Part shown: positions 1-7,564 of the stretch, piece after piece
Layout of the letters: each line of letters opens with the position of its first letter
Numbering within the stretch: the first letter of the stretch is position 1
Assembly: GCF_025370775.1 (NCBI RefSeq)
Contig: NZ_JAMXEX010000009.1
Coordinates: 1 to 64,000, forward strand
Reading direction: 5' to 3'
Source: Ancylothrix sp. D3o
Lineage (GTDB): Bacteria > Cyanobacteriota > Cyanobacteriia > Cyanobacteriales > Oscillatoriaceae
Length of the DNA: 64,000 nt
Notes under the pieces: model-generated
The model's input: the letters and a program-made list of their open reading frames with translations, nothing else
Database searches by the model: none
What the model was told of the DNA's origin: nothing
Translations under genes and position numbers: made by a program

Positions 1-74
1 TGAATCACCCATCAAGTGCGATGGCTACGGCTGGCGGAGCGAGCGCGATTTTTCCTAACTTATTCAGCAAGCCC
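1..74 (-). mobile_element. Terminal end of an IS5/IS903-like insertion sequence (runs off the left edge)
   Basis: Read on the minus strand, the sequence starting at 74 is GGGCTTGCTGAATAAGTTAG. It resembles IS5-family (IS903-type) terminal inverted repeats, which start GGCTTTGTTGAATAA. It begins exactly where the adjacent DUF2243 reading frame loses its family sequence. The bases TTA just outside could be a TNA-type target site. Transposase and the second end lie outside the window, so the family call rests on one end only. Confidence 0.5.
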
Positions 75-402
75 TAATTAAACCTTCGATGAGGTTAAAT
101 AATCCTGCTCCTAGCAACAGAGAGCCGCCGAAAGTGTGGGGGGAAGCGGGTATTTTTTGACGCTGACCGGCCCGCCATAAAAAATAGACGCCGCTGGCGG
201 TAATGATATACATCAAGCCATTGAAAAGACCATCCCAATGAGTATTTATTTTCATTTGGGAGAGGCTGAGGGTGGGGACAGCGCTGGTGAGCATTTGATG
301 CCATTGTAGAATTTGGTGAAAGACAATGCCATCAAAAAAGCCGGCTCCTCCTATACCCAACAGGATGCCGGCGGTGATGATTGTTTTATGTTCTGTTTGC
401 AT
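64..402 (-). pseudogene. DUF2243 membrane protein, C-terminus lost to an insertion
   Basis: The 112-residue frame has at least three hydrophobic segments (about residues 8-35, 55-78 and 90-108) and the DUF2243 features FDGIVFHQILQWHQ and GLFNLIEGLI. Family members are usually about 150 residues and continue after this point with an IDHH-type segment. Here the frame reads three foreign residues (RAC) and stops inside the IS5-like terminal repeat that ends at 74. The product is therefore a truncated multi-pass inner-membrane protein of unknown function. It lies 11 bp downstream of the SDR gene on the same strand, so the two probably formed an operon. The rest of the gene may lie on the far side of the element. 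Confidence 0.7.
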
Positions 403-413
403 GGAATTTAGCT

Positions 414-1280
414 TTAGCCATTGACGACTTTACCACCATTGGGGTGTAGAATTTGGCCGGTCATATAGGACGCATCATCGGAGGCTAAAAAGACATAAGA
501 AGGGGCAACTTCTTCGGGTTGACCGGCCCGTTTCATGGGGACTTGTTGCCCGAAACTTGCGACTTTTTCTTCGGAGAATGTGGCGGGGATTAACGGTGTC
601 CAAATGGGGCCAGGGGCTACGCCATTGACACGGATATTTTTTTCCACCAAAGATTGAGATAGAGCGCGAGTAAAGGCAACAATTGCGCCTTTTGTGGAGG
701 AATAATCAAGCAGTTGGGGGTTGCCTTCGTAGGCGGTGACGGAGGTGGTGTTAATAATTGCGCTGCCTTCTTTGAAGTGGGGTAAAGCAGCTTTGGTTAG
801 GAAAAACATTGAGAAAATGTTAGTGCGAAAAGTACGCTCTAATTGTTCAGCAGTAATATCTTCTAAGCTGTTTTGGGGGTGTTGTTCAGCGGCGTTGTTG
901 ACGAGGATATCAAGTTTGCCGTAGGTGTCGATAGTTTGCTGAACAGCGAGTTTACAAAATTCTTCATCGCCCAGATCACCGGCAATTAATAAACAAGGCC
1001 GGCCTAGTTCTTGAACAAGGCGTTTTGTTTCGTTGGCGTCGTCATGTTCGTTGAGATAAACGATGGCAATTTTTGCGCCTTCTTTGGCATATAAAATAGA
1101 AACTGCACGACCAATTCCGCTATCGCCGCCGGTGATCAGGGCTACTTTATCGAGCAGTTTGGCGCTGCCTTTGTAGTTAAAATCATCAGATTTTGGCCGG
1201 GGGGTCATTTCTGATTCGATACCCGGTTGTTGGTTTTGATGCTGGGGTGGTTGCAGTTGTTCTTTATCTTTGGTTGGCAT
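414..1280 (-). CDS. SDR family oxidoreductase (YhdG/general-stress type)
   Basis: A classical short-chain dehydrogenase with an N-terminal extension, 288 residues. Visible features are the Rossmann cofactor motif TGGDSGIG (residues 50-57), NNAA (128-131), catalytic Ser180, Tyr193 and Lys197 (YSSTK), and a PG-loop near GVAPGPIWTPL. The roughly 40-residue polar Gln/Pro-rich N-terminal extension is typical of the bacterial stress-induced YhdG/GSP39/glucose-1-dehydrogenase-like subgroup, which is larger than basic SDRs. The enzyme would be cytosolic and NAD(P)-dependent; its substrate cannot be inferred. It lies just upstream of the truncated DUF2243 gene. Confidence 0.85.
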   Translation of the reverse strand: MPTKDKEQLQPPQHQNQQPGIESEMTPRPKSDDFNYKGSAKLLDKVALITGGDSGIGRAVSILYAKEGAKIAIVYLNEHDDANETKRLVQELGRPCLLIAGDLGDEEFCKLAVQQTIDTYGKLDILVNNAAEQHPQNSLEDITAEQLERTFRTNIFSMFFLTKAALPHFKEGSAIINTTSVTAYEGNPQLLDYSSTKGAIVAFTRALSQSLVEKNIRVNGVAPGPIWTPLIPATFSEEKVASFGQQVPMKRAGQPEEVAPSYVFLASDDASYMTGQILHPNGGKVVNG

Positions 1281-1531
1281 GAGGGAGTTTTTTGATTTTT
1301 TAATGTACTCTCTTATTAGAAATAATCTTTATTTCGCCTAGAGAAATCAGCCTTTTTGCATAACTCTATCTACGACTAAAGATAGCCTTTTATCTTGAGT
1401 TTGTTTGTTTAGCGATAGGGGAATGCTAACCGAAATTTTTCTAGGAAATGTATCCTTGATAACAAGGTTTTGAGGGCAACTGGGGAGGGGGCAACCACAA
1501 GAGAATTGCCCCGACTTTTGACAAATGACAA

Positions 1532-3076
1532 TTAATTGGCTTTTTTAGGTTGTAAACCGGCCAGAGGAGGGCCGTTTAAAACTTGGCCGGTGGGGCTATA
1601 CCGGCTACCATGACAAGGACAATCCCAGCTTTTTTCTGCTTTGTTCCAATGCACAACACAACCGGCATGAGCACAGATGGCACCTAAAGCATGAAGAGTG
1701 CCGGTTTCATCGCGATAGGCTGCGATTTTTTCGCCGTTGATATCAAGAATTTTGCCTTCATTAATGCCAACTTCCGAGAAATTCTTAGCATCAGATTTAA
1801 ACCGATCTGTAATTAAATGGGTGGCATAATCAAGGCTTTCTGTAAGGAGCCGGCCGGTGTCAGATAAAGGCATTCGGTTGGGGTCATAAATCTCACTCCA
1901 AGGGTTATTTTTCCCTTGAATTAAATCTGCTAAAAGCATGGCCGCAACGGTGCCAAAAGTTAAACCGTTACCAGAGTAGCCGGTGGCGAGATAAAGGTGA
2001 GAATGGGTGCTGGGTTTACCAATATAGGGTAATCCATCGATGGGTTCATAAAATTGGGCTGACCATTGATAAGGGATAGAATCAACGTCATAACGGCTGC
2101 GAGCATATTCTTCTAAGCGTTGAAAACAAGCTTCGGTATCAATATCTTGGCCGGTTTTGTGGTCTTCTCCGCCAATTATTAAAAGCGGGCCGGTTTCGTC
2201 GTGGTAGGTGCGGGTGTAATGATAGGGTTTATCGGTATCCCAAAATAAGCCGGTGGGGACGGGGGCTGTGGGCCCAAAGCGTTTTTCGACAAGTCTTATG
2301 CCCAAAACATAGGAGCGATAGGCGATAATTTTTGCCGTCATTGCTAACAAGTCTGGGAGATGAAATAAATCGTGAATGGGGGTATGGGTGGCGAGGACAA
2401 CGTTAGTAGCTTTGAGGCTGGCGTGATCGGTATAAACTTTGCAGGGGGTGCTGTCGCTGATGTCTAAAACTCGCGTTCTTTCAAAAATATGACTGCCGTT
2501 TCCTTCGATCAGTTCTGCTAGTTTTTGCAGATATTGCAAGGGGTTAAATTGGCCTTGATTGGGAAATAAAATTCCGCCGTGCGTGGCGAAGGGTAGGGGA
2601 ATTTGGGGGCTGAAACTGGCGTTTATTCCCAGCAAATTCGCCCTTTGAATTTCCTCTTGCAAGTAGTCAATATCTTGGCGAGTTTCTGTGTAAAGATAGC
2701 TGGGGACGCGCTGAAATTGGCAGTTAATATTTTCTTGGGCAATTATGGTGCTAATTTGTTCGATGGCGCGGCGGCGAGATTGGGCGACGAGTTGGGTTTT
2801 TTGTTGGCCAAAATAAGAAATGAGGGTTTGATAACCGGCGTCGGGAACTTCGCTGAGATGAGCGGTTGTTGAGCCGGTGGTGCCATGTCCAATTTTTTTG
2901 GCTTCGATGATGGCAATTTTTAAACCGGCCTGTTTTAGCAGGTATCCTAATGTTAAGCCGGTGATGCCAGCCCCGACAATGGCAACATCTACGCTTTCGT
3001 CGGTTATCAGTTGGGGATAGTGGGTTTCTGGGGTGTTTTGTCGCCAATAGGAGGCCGGTTTGTTAGGAAATTTCAT
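1532..3076 (-). CDS. FAD-dependent oxidoreductase with C-terminal Rieske domain
   Basis: A 514-residue fusion of a DadA/glycine-oxidase-like flavoprotein and a Rieske [2Fe-2S] domain. The N-terminus carries the dinucleotide-binding GAGITG (35-40), followed by a substrate-binding fold containing GLPYIGKP and ATGYSGNGLTFG. The last 75 residues are Rieske-like: ligands Cys468/His470 and Cys486/His489, in ICAHAGC and CPCHGS. The family is common in cyanobacteria and Gram-positives; its substrate is unknown. The iron-sulfur cluster presumably passes electrons to or from the flavin. An AGGAG sits just upstream of the ATG, supporting this start. The gene appears monocistronic, with about 250 bp to the SDR gene. 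Confidence 0.88.
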   Translation of the reverse strand: MKFPNKPASYWRQNTPETHYPQLITDESVDVAIVGAGITGLTLGYLLKQAGLKIAIIEAKKIGHGTTGSTTAHLSEVPDAGYQTLISYFGQQKTQLVAQSRRRAIEQISTIIAQENINCQFQRVPSYLYTETRQDIDYLQEEIQRANLLGINASFSPQIPLPFATHGGILFPNQGQFNPLQYLQKLAELIEGNGSHIFERTRVLDISDSTPCKVYTDHASLKATNVVLATHTPIHDLFHLPDLLAMTAKIIAYRSYVLGIRLVEKRFGPTAPVPTGLFWDTDKPYHYTRTYHDETGPLLIIGGEDHKTGQDIDTEACFQRLEEYARSRYDVDSIPYQWSAQFYEPIDGLPYIGKPSTHSHLYLATGYSGNGLTFGTVAAMLLADLIQGKNNPWSEIYDPNRMPLSDTGRLLTESLDYATHLITDRFKSDAKNFSEVGINEGKILDINGEKIAAYRDETGTLHALGAICAHAGCVVHWNKAEKSWDCPCHGSRYSPTGQVLNGPPLAGLQPKKAN

Positions 3077-3366
3077 TTAGGGTTTCTCCTGTTAAGGTTT
3101 TATTTTTATTATGGCTTTTATTTGGGGGCCGGTGGGGCTTCCGCCGCTTTTATTTTGGCTGTCATCGCCTGTTTTTGGCAAACAAGCATCTCCTAAAAGT
3201 TAGGAATTAAGGAATAACTTTCTCTGTCTTTAGGATTAATTTTCTAAGCTAATTAAATTGTGAGGCAGTTTGAGTCTAGGGGTAGATAGCACCGGTGCTT
3301 TAACTCGCTAATATCAACATTAAGCAATTTATTTGTTAAAAGTTTTGAACAGGAGTCGCTGAAATC

Positions 3367-3645
3367 ATGCTTAATTCAATGTTACTGGCTGTCATGCAGT
3401 CTACCTATACCTCTACGAATGCCAACGGAACTACCGAATTTATCGTTATGGGGGTTTGCAATCTTTTGGCTTTGTTTGTTCTCAGCCGTGTGATTTGGCA
3501 TCCTCATGTGGGCCCGAAAATGCCTTTGCCTTTTCCTTCTCTTTTTAATAATGTGAGTGTGCCGGCGTTTTTGGCTGCGATGAGTGCCGGTCATATTTTG
3601 GGTGCCCTAACAATTTTAACTTTAAGTACGGCAGGGGCAATTTAA
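3367..3645 (+). CDS. psaK: Photosystem I reaction centre subunit X (PsaK)
   Basis: PsaK is a small two-helix thylakoid protein at the periphery of photosystem I that binds chlorophyll and helps couple antennae to the core. The 92-residue product matches in size and has two hydrophobic helices (about 27-42 and 63-88) separated by the loop HPHVGPKMPLPFPSLFNN. The conserved SAGHILG stretch is in the second helix. The N-terminal 20 or so residues form a cleavable leader-like segment, as in other cyanobacterial PsaK. AGGAG at 3351-3355 supports the ATG. Two hairpins downstream (3661-3698 and 3753-3790) can terminate the transcript, so it is probably monocistronic. Confidence 0.93.
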   Translation: MLNSMLLAVMQSTYTSTNANGTTEFIVMGVCNLLALFVLSRVIWHPHVGPKMPLPFPSLFNNVSVPAFLAAMSAGHILGALTILTLSTAGAI

Positions 3646-3660
3646 CAAATGACTGTTTAT

Positions 3661-3698
3661 GTAGGTTGGGTTACATTACCTAACCTACTCTTATTTTG
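3661..3698 (+). terminator. Terminator-like hairpin downstream of psaK
   Basis: GTAGGTT (3661-3667) pairs with AACCTAC (3682-3688) across a 14-nt loop and is followed by a T-rich run (TCTTATTTTGTCTTT). It starts 15 bp after the psaK stop. Confidence 0.6.
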
Positions 3699-3752
3699 TC
3701 TTTAAATTTCAAATAAAATCTCATAGCTAAAATTTAAGATATAAAATCTCAA

Positions 3753-3790
3753 GGTTGGTTTGTACAAGCCAGCCTGGGTTTATTTTTTAT
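3753..3790 (+). terminator. Second hairpin downstream of psaK
   Basis: GGTTGGTTTG pairs with CAAGCCAGCC (3753-3774) with two G-U pairs and a tight loop, followed by TTTATTTTTTAT. It looks like a stronger back-up intrinsic terminator, and it also faces the end of the minus-strand gene at 3823. Confidence 0.6.
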
Positions 3791-3822
3791 ATAAAATTGG
3801 CAATTAATTGAGAGTTGAATTT

Positions 3823-4170
3823 TTAAAACCTCAACTCTAAAATTGCTTTTTGCTGTTGCCAAATTGCGGTTAGCCGGTTGATGCCTTCGAGGGAGTAGCG
3901 TTTGGCTTCTTTTTTAATGGCTTTCCAGAGGATGCTGAGTTGGTCGAGGTTTTGGGTTGCTTGTAGCAAGACTCGGCAAGCTGTAATCCATTGTTCGAGT
4001 TTGCGGTAGCTGATGAATAAGCCTCCGTAGTTTTTGATATGCACCCAGAGGACGTGGGGCCATTTTTCGTAGCGGAGGATGCGGTTGGGGTCGATTTTGA
4101 GGAATTTGGCAATTTGGTTGATGGTGATTACGAAGCTTTTGGGGTTAATTAGGCGACGGGGGAGTTTCAT
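3823..4170 (-). CDS. Hypothetical protein with HTH-like N-terminus
   Basis: A 115-residue basic protein that I do not recognise. The N-terminal 40 residues (NQIAKFLKIDPNRILRYEKW) look like a short helix-turn-helix of MerR/excisionase character, followed by Trp-rich helical sequence (WVHIKNYGGLF, WITACRVLLQ, LWKAIKKEAKRYS). There is no signal peptide or membrane segment. GAGG five bases before the ATG supports the start. It is transcribed away from the small Cro-like gene at 4290, with a 119-bp shared intergenic region, an arrangement often seen for a regulator and its target. A DNA-binding role is an inference from weak sequence character only. Confidence 0.55.
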   Translation of the reverse strand: MKLPRRLINPKSFVITINQIAKFLKIDPNRILRYEKWPHVLWVHIKNYGGLFISYRKLEQWITACRVLLQATQNLDQLSILWKAIKKEAKRYSLEGINRLTAIWQQQKAILELRF

Positions 4171-4289
4171 GGCGTCCTCTCGGTTGGGGAGATTTTTGTT
4201 TTGGTTTATGCTTTAATATTATCATGTTGAGTTCTAAATGTCAACACTTAATTTGCAATAAATTAATGTTAAACCTGGAGAAGGCTACT

Positions 4290-4508
4290 ATGTACCAAGT
4301 GAGAGTGAGAGTTAAAGAGTTATCTGAGGCCCAAGAGTGGAGTCTGCATGAGTTGAGTCGGCGTTCTGGTGTGACTTATGCAACGGTGCTTCGCTATTCC
4401 AAGCAGTTAATGCCGAAGGTTGATATGGATGCGGTATGCAGACTTAAGGATACTTTTGGTTGTACTTGGGATGAGTTGTTTGAAGTTCACGGCGATAGTA
4501 AGTTTTAA
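4290..4508 (+). CDS. Small Cro/C1-type helix-turn-helix protein
   Basis: A 72-residue protein consisting almost entirely of an XRE-family HTH (Pfam HTH_26-like): WSLHELSRRSGVTYATVLRY is the turn and recognition helix, and CRLKDTFGCTWDELFEV is the family's typical end. I chose the ATG at 4290 because CTGGAG lies 7 bases upstream and the fold begins at once; an earlier in-frame start at 4224 would add 22 residues without conserved features. It should bind DNA as a dimer. The divergent unknown gene at 3823-4170 is the obvious candidate target. Confidence 0.75.
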   Translation: MYQVRVRVKELSEAQEWSLHELSRRSGVTYATVLRYSKQLMPKVDMDAVCRLKDTFGCTWDELFEVHGDSKF

Positions 4509-4599
4509 ATCAATTTAACTATCAGTTTATGTGCCGGTGATCCGCCGGCACTTTATGGGGAGGAGGTGATAACCTGCCTGGGTTTGCTTCAAGTTAAGC

Positions 4600-7500
4600 T
4601 TACATTTGATCGGGATTTTTTAGCTGAAATTTCCACCGGCATTCTTGGCTTTGTTCTTTCGATTCCTGAAAGCGCGAGATAAAATTATTAATTATGCTTT
4701 CTAATGCTTGATAATTAAAGCTTACAGGTATATCCCAACCTAAAATTATCTCGATCTTTCCGGCGTTATTAGTGATAGCAGGCCAAGGTCTAACAAAGGC
4801 TTTTAATTGTTTTTCTAAGTCTATTACTAAGCCGATAATTTGCCCTTCTATCCAGCCGGCATAGATTTTTAAGTCTTGGGAATTTGTCGGGGTTACTGTG
4901 AGGATAATAAACTGCTGAGATTGTGTTATTAAAGAAGCCGGTTTAAACAAAGTTTCTCCACTTTTATCCTCAGCTAAAATAGCCTTCCCTCTTGCAAATT
5001 CCCGGCGGATAATTTCGGCGGTTGATCTTGTTACATTTCGGGCGGTATTTTGACAAGGTTCGAGAGTTGAAATAATTGGCAACCAATCAGGCGGTACTTT
5101 AACTTGATAGCACCGGCCCGCCTCACTCAGTGAGAGGGGGTTTTTCCAGTCATGGGCTGAAAGTGTTGTGAAAAAATGTGAGAGCAAATTTTCGAGGGTA
5201 ATTTCTTGGTGTTTCGGAAAATCTCTGCAACAAATCGCCGCCAATAATGCCCAGGAAAAATTGCCCAAAAATCCCCAAGCATTGCCGTGAATGCAGCGGA
5301 CTTTTGCCCAAGCCCGCACGATTCGCAAAAATTCCCGAAACTGGAAAACCGGCACTCTTTTTTCTACCTGTGATAGCAATTCGTCGGCTTCCCAGCAGCC
5401 TTTTAAAGATAGCGGTTGATGCTTTTCTCTAGGGTTTGAATTCGTGCAAGCACAAAGCAAATCAACGTCTAAGCCTTCGAGTTGTAAGCGCAAAGTTGGC
5501 AAGGTGCCCTCGACTAACCGGCATTCCTGAGATAAACCTTGCAACTTTTCCGCAACTTGTCTTAAAAATGAAGTCTCGGAAATTTTGGCGGGGATAACGC
5601 AAACTGCATCTATATCACTTTCGGGGGTTTCTACGCCTAAACGCGCTGAACCAAAAAGCTCTAACTTGGCACCGCTAAGGCATTCCTGACAAGCTTGTTG
5701 AATAATTGCCAGAATTAAGGAGCGGTTTTCTCGTTGTTGGTGGGTGAGTTCTGGTTCTATTTTGCGGATTATTTGCAACAACTGGCTGGCCGGTTGGCTT
5801 CCCAATTTCACGATCTGCTGCACTTGAAAAGGTTCATCGCCCCGCCGGGAAATTAAGGCTACCGACTCGACGCGAAAGGTGAGAGGATGCCAAACCGGCA
5901 GCAATGCTTGAGCTTCAGCGGGATTCTTAAATTGTCCGACGCTTAAATGGGGTGTAAAACCGGCCCTCGATTTGTTACTTTGTTCATTACATTGGGGGAA
6001 AAGTTGCTGAAGTGTTGCTTGTAATTGGTGAAGTGCTTGCGGGGGATTGGGGGCCGGTCGTAACCAAGCTGTGCAGTTTTGGCGGTGTTGGAAAGTGTCA
6101 AACTCACTCAGGGTAATTTCAAAGGGTTGTAGACTTTCTAAGTGGGGTTGAATTAATTGCACTGCTTCTGCAAAAAACTTTTCTGGGACAAAGCCATAAA
6201 TCAAGGTAATATGAGGCATCCACCGGCCTACTTTGCTGTCATACTTTTGGCGGATTTTTTGAATCACCGGCCATATTTCCATCGGGGGAATAAGCACAAT
6301 CGCACTTTGATAAACCGGCTTGACGGTTTGCACCGCTAACAGGGGTTTTTCTACATACTCCAAAATTGCTTTTAAGCCAAAATGATCCGATGGATAAAGG
6401 GTATTTTGGGTTTCGGGAATTGCTGTGGTGGCAAATAATTCGATGTTTTGCGGTTGCCAGTTTTTTTGATGACTTCGTAGCCAAATTTTATCGAGGCGCG
6501 ATGGGGTGCCGGTTTGACTGTTCACCGCAGCTAAAGCATTGGTTTGGGGGTCAAAAGTGTAGCCGGTTTCATTGGGGCGTAACCCTTGCCAGACATCGAA
6601 AAAATGATTTTCTCTTAAAGTTGCTTCTCGCACACCGGCATTATTAAAATCTCCAACTATCAGGCAATCTCCGGGGAGAGAGTTAAGATAACTCAGGATA
6701 ATTTTAAGCTGTTCTGTCTGTAATTCTGCGGCGTTATAAGCGCGGTTGCTGGTAAGATGCACAACTGCAACTTGCAGAGGTTGATTATTTATGGAAAAGC
6801 TGGCAACTAAAACTCGTTTATGAGAAGAAAAGCGATAATCTTTGAGGGTAAAAGGCAATCGAGAAATTAAGAGTAAACCGTAGGGGGTGAGTTGAGAAGT
6901 GTTGGCCGGTTCGCTGATAAAATAATCTCGTAGCCAGGTTTCGGATAACAAGGCTTGAAGTAAGGCCGGTGTTGCTTCTTGTAAGGCAATAATATCGGCG
7001 TTGCAATTTTTAATTTGCGAAATAATTGCCGGAATTCTCTTTGCCGTTTGGATGCGTTCGCTTTCGTGGGTATCGCAGAGCACGTTATAAGTTACGACTG
7101 TCAACTGAGACAGCGAGACAGACTCAACCTGATGCTGAGGTTGCCAAGATTGTGAGATATTTTGATAAACGGTAGCCTGGTTGAAAGTTGGGGGTGGAGG
7201 TAGCGGAGTTTCCGAAACCGTCTCGCTTACAAATGCCGCAGAGGGTAGCTGATTGGTAGAAAATAAATCAATATGCCGGTCACGTTCCCAAACCAGGATA
7301 TCAGCGCAACGAATATAACGAATGCGATGCCAAGGAATATCTGTCTGCGAAACCCATTGTAAAAAAGGCTTTTCTCGTATTTCGTTGCTTTGCTGGTTTT
7401 CTGGATGCCGCTGACGAACTGCATAACCAACGGTAAACGCCTCAGCATTGAGACGAGCATCCCATAAAATACGGTCGCATATACAGCGGCTTGTTTGCAT
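4600..7500 (-). CDS. MJ1316 / EEP nuclease / 2H phosphoesterase / poly(A) polymerase-like fusion, putative RNA-end repair protein
   Basis: A 966-residue protein with four recognisable domains. Residues 1-80 match the MJ1316 (former DUF504, PF04457) domain, proposed to recognise RNA cyclic-phosphate ends. Residues 132-380 are an endonuclease/exonuclease/phosphatase fold with Asn139, Glu175 (LQEATP), GDFNN (283-287), Asp337 and SDH (371-373). Residues 395-565 are a LigT-like 2H phosphoesterase with both HxT/S motifs: His430-Thr432 and His518-Ser520. Residues 585 to the end are a eukaryote-type poly(A) polymerase-like nucleotidyltransferase: GSARLG (617-622), SDID (628-631) and a third carboxylate in DVDLL (678-682), followed by an all-helical central part and an RNA-binding-like tail. 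All catalytic motifs look intact. The fusion implies removal of 2',3'-cyclic or 3'-phosphate ends followed by nucleotide addition. This functional reading is inference. It sits 64 bp upstream of glgA on the same strand, with no evident functional link. Confidence 0.85.
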   Translation of the reverse strand: MQTSRCICDRILWDARLNAEAFTVGYAVRQRHPENQQSNEIREKPFLQWVSQTDIPWHRIRYIRCADILVWERDRHIDLFSTNQLPSAAFVSETVSETPLPPPPTFNQATVYQNISQSWQPQHQVESVSLSQLTVVTYNVLCDTHESERIQTAKRIPAIISQIKNCNADIIALQEATPALLQALLSETWLRDYFISEPANTSQLTPYGLLLISRLPFTLKDYRFSSHKRVLVASFSINNQPLQVAVVHLTSNRAYNAAELQTEQLKIILSYLNSLPGDCLIVGDFNNAGVREATLRENHFFDVWQGLRPNETGYTFDPQTNALAAVNSQTGTPSRLDKIWLRSHQKNWQPQNIELFATTAIPETQNTLYPSDHFGLKAILEYVEKPLLAVQTVKPVYQSAIVLIPPMEIWPVIQKIRQKYDSKVGRWMPHITLIYGFVPEKFFAEAVQLIQPHLESLQPFEITLSEFDTFQHRQNCTAWLRPAPNPPQALHQLQATLQQLFPQCNEQSNKSRAGFTPHLSVGQFKNPAEAQALLPVWHPLTFRVESVALISRRGDEPFQVQQIVKLGSQPASQLLQIIRKIEPELTHQQRENRSLILAIIQQACQECLSGAKLELFGSARLGVETPESDIDAVCVIPAKISETSFLRQVAEKLQGLSQECRLVEGTLPTLRLQLEGLDVDLLCACTNSNPREKHQPLSLKGCWEADELLSQVEKRVPVFQFREFLRIVRAWAKVRCIHGNAWGFLGNFSWALLAAICCRDFPKHQEITLENLLSHFFTTLSAHDWKNPLSLSEAGRCYQVKVPPDWLPIISTLEPCQNTARNVTRSTAEIIRREFARGKAILAEDKSGETLFKPASLITQSQQFIILTVTPTNSQDLKIYAGWIEGQIIGLVIDLEKQLKAFVRPWPAITNNAGKIEIILGWDIPVSFNYQALESIINNFISRFQESKEQSQECRWKFQLKNPDQM

Positions 7501-7518
7501 TTTTTTTCACGCTTTAGC

Positions 7519-7551
7519 GAGACGGTGGGGCGGGCACAGGGGCACCGCCTC
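7519..7551. repeat. GC-rich inverted repeat between the RNA-end gene and glgA
   Basis: GAGACGGTG (7519-7527) is near-complementary to CACCGCCTC (7543-7551), with one mismatch. It resembles the dispersed GC-rich hairpin elements seen elsewhere in the window (for example 30201-30225 and 58937-58962). It has no T-tract on either strand adjacent to the stem on the minus side, so it may be a repeat rather than a terminator. Confidence 0.45.
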
Positions 7552-7564
7552 TACAGGGTACGGT

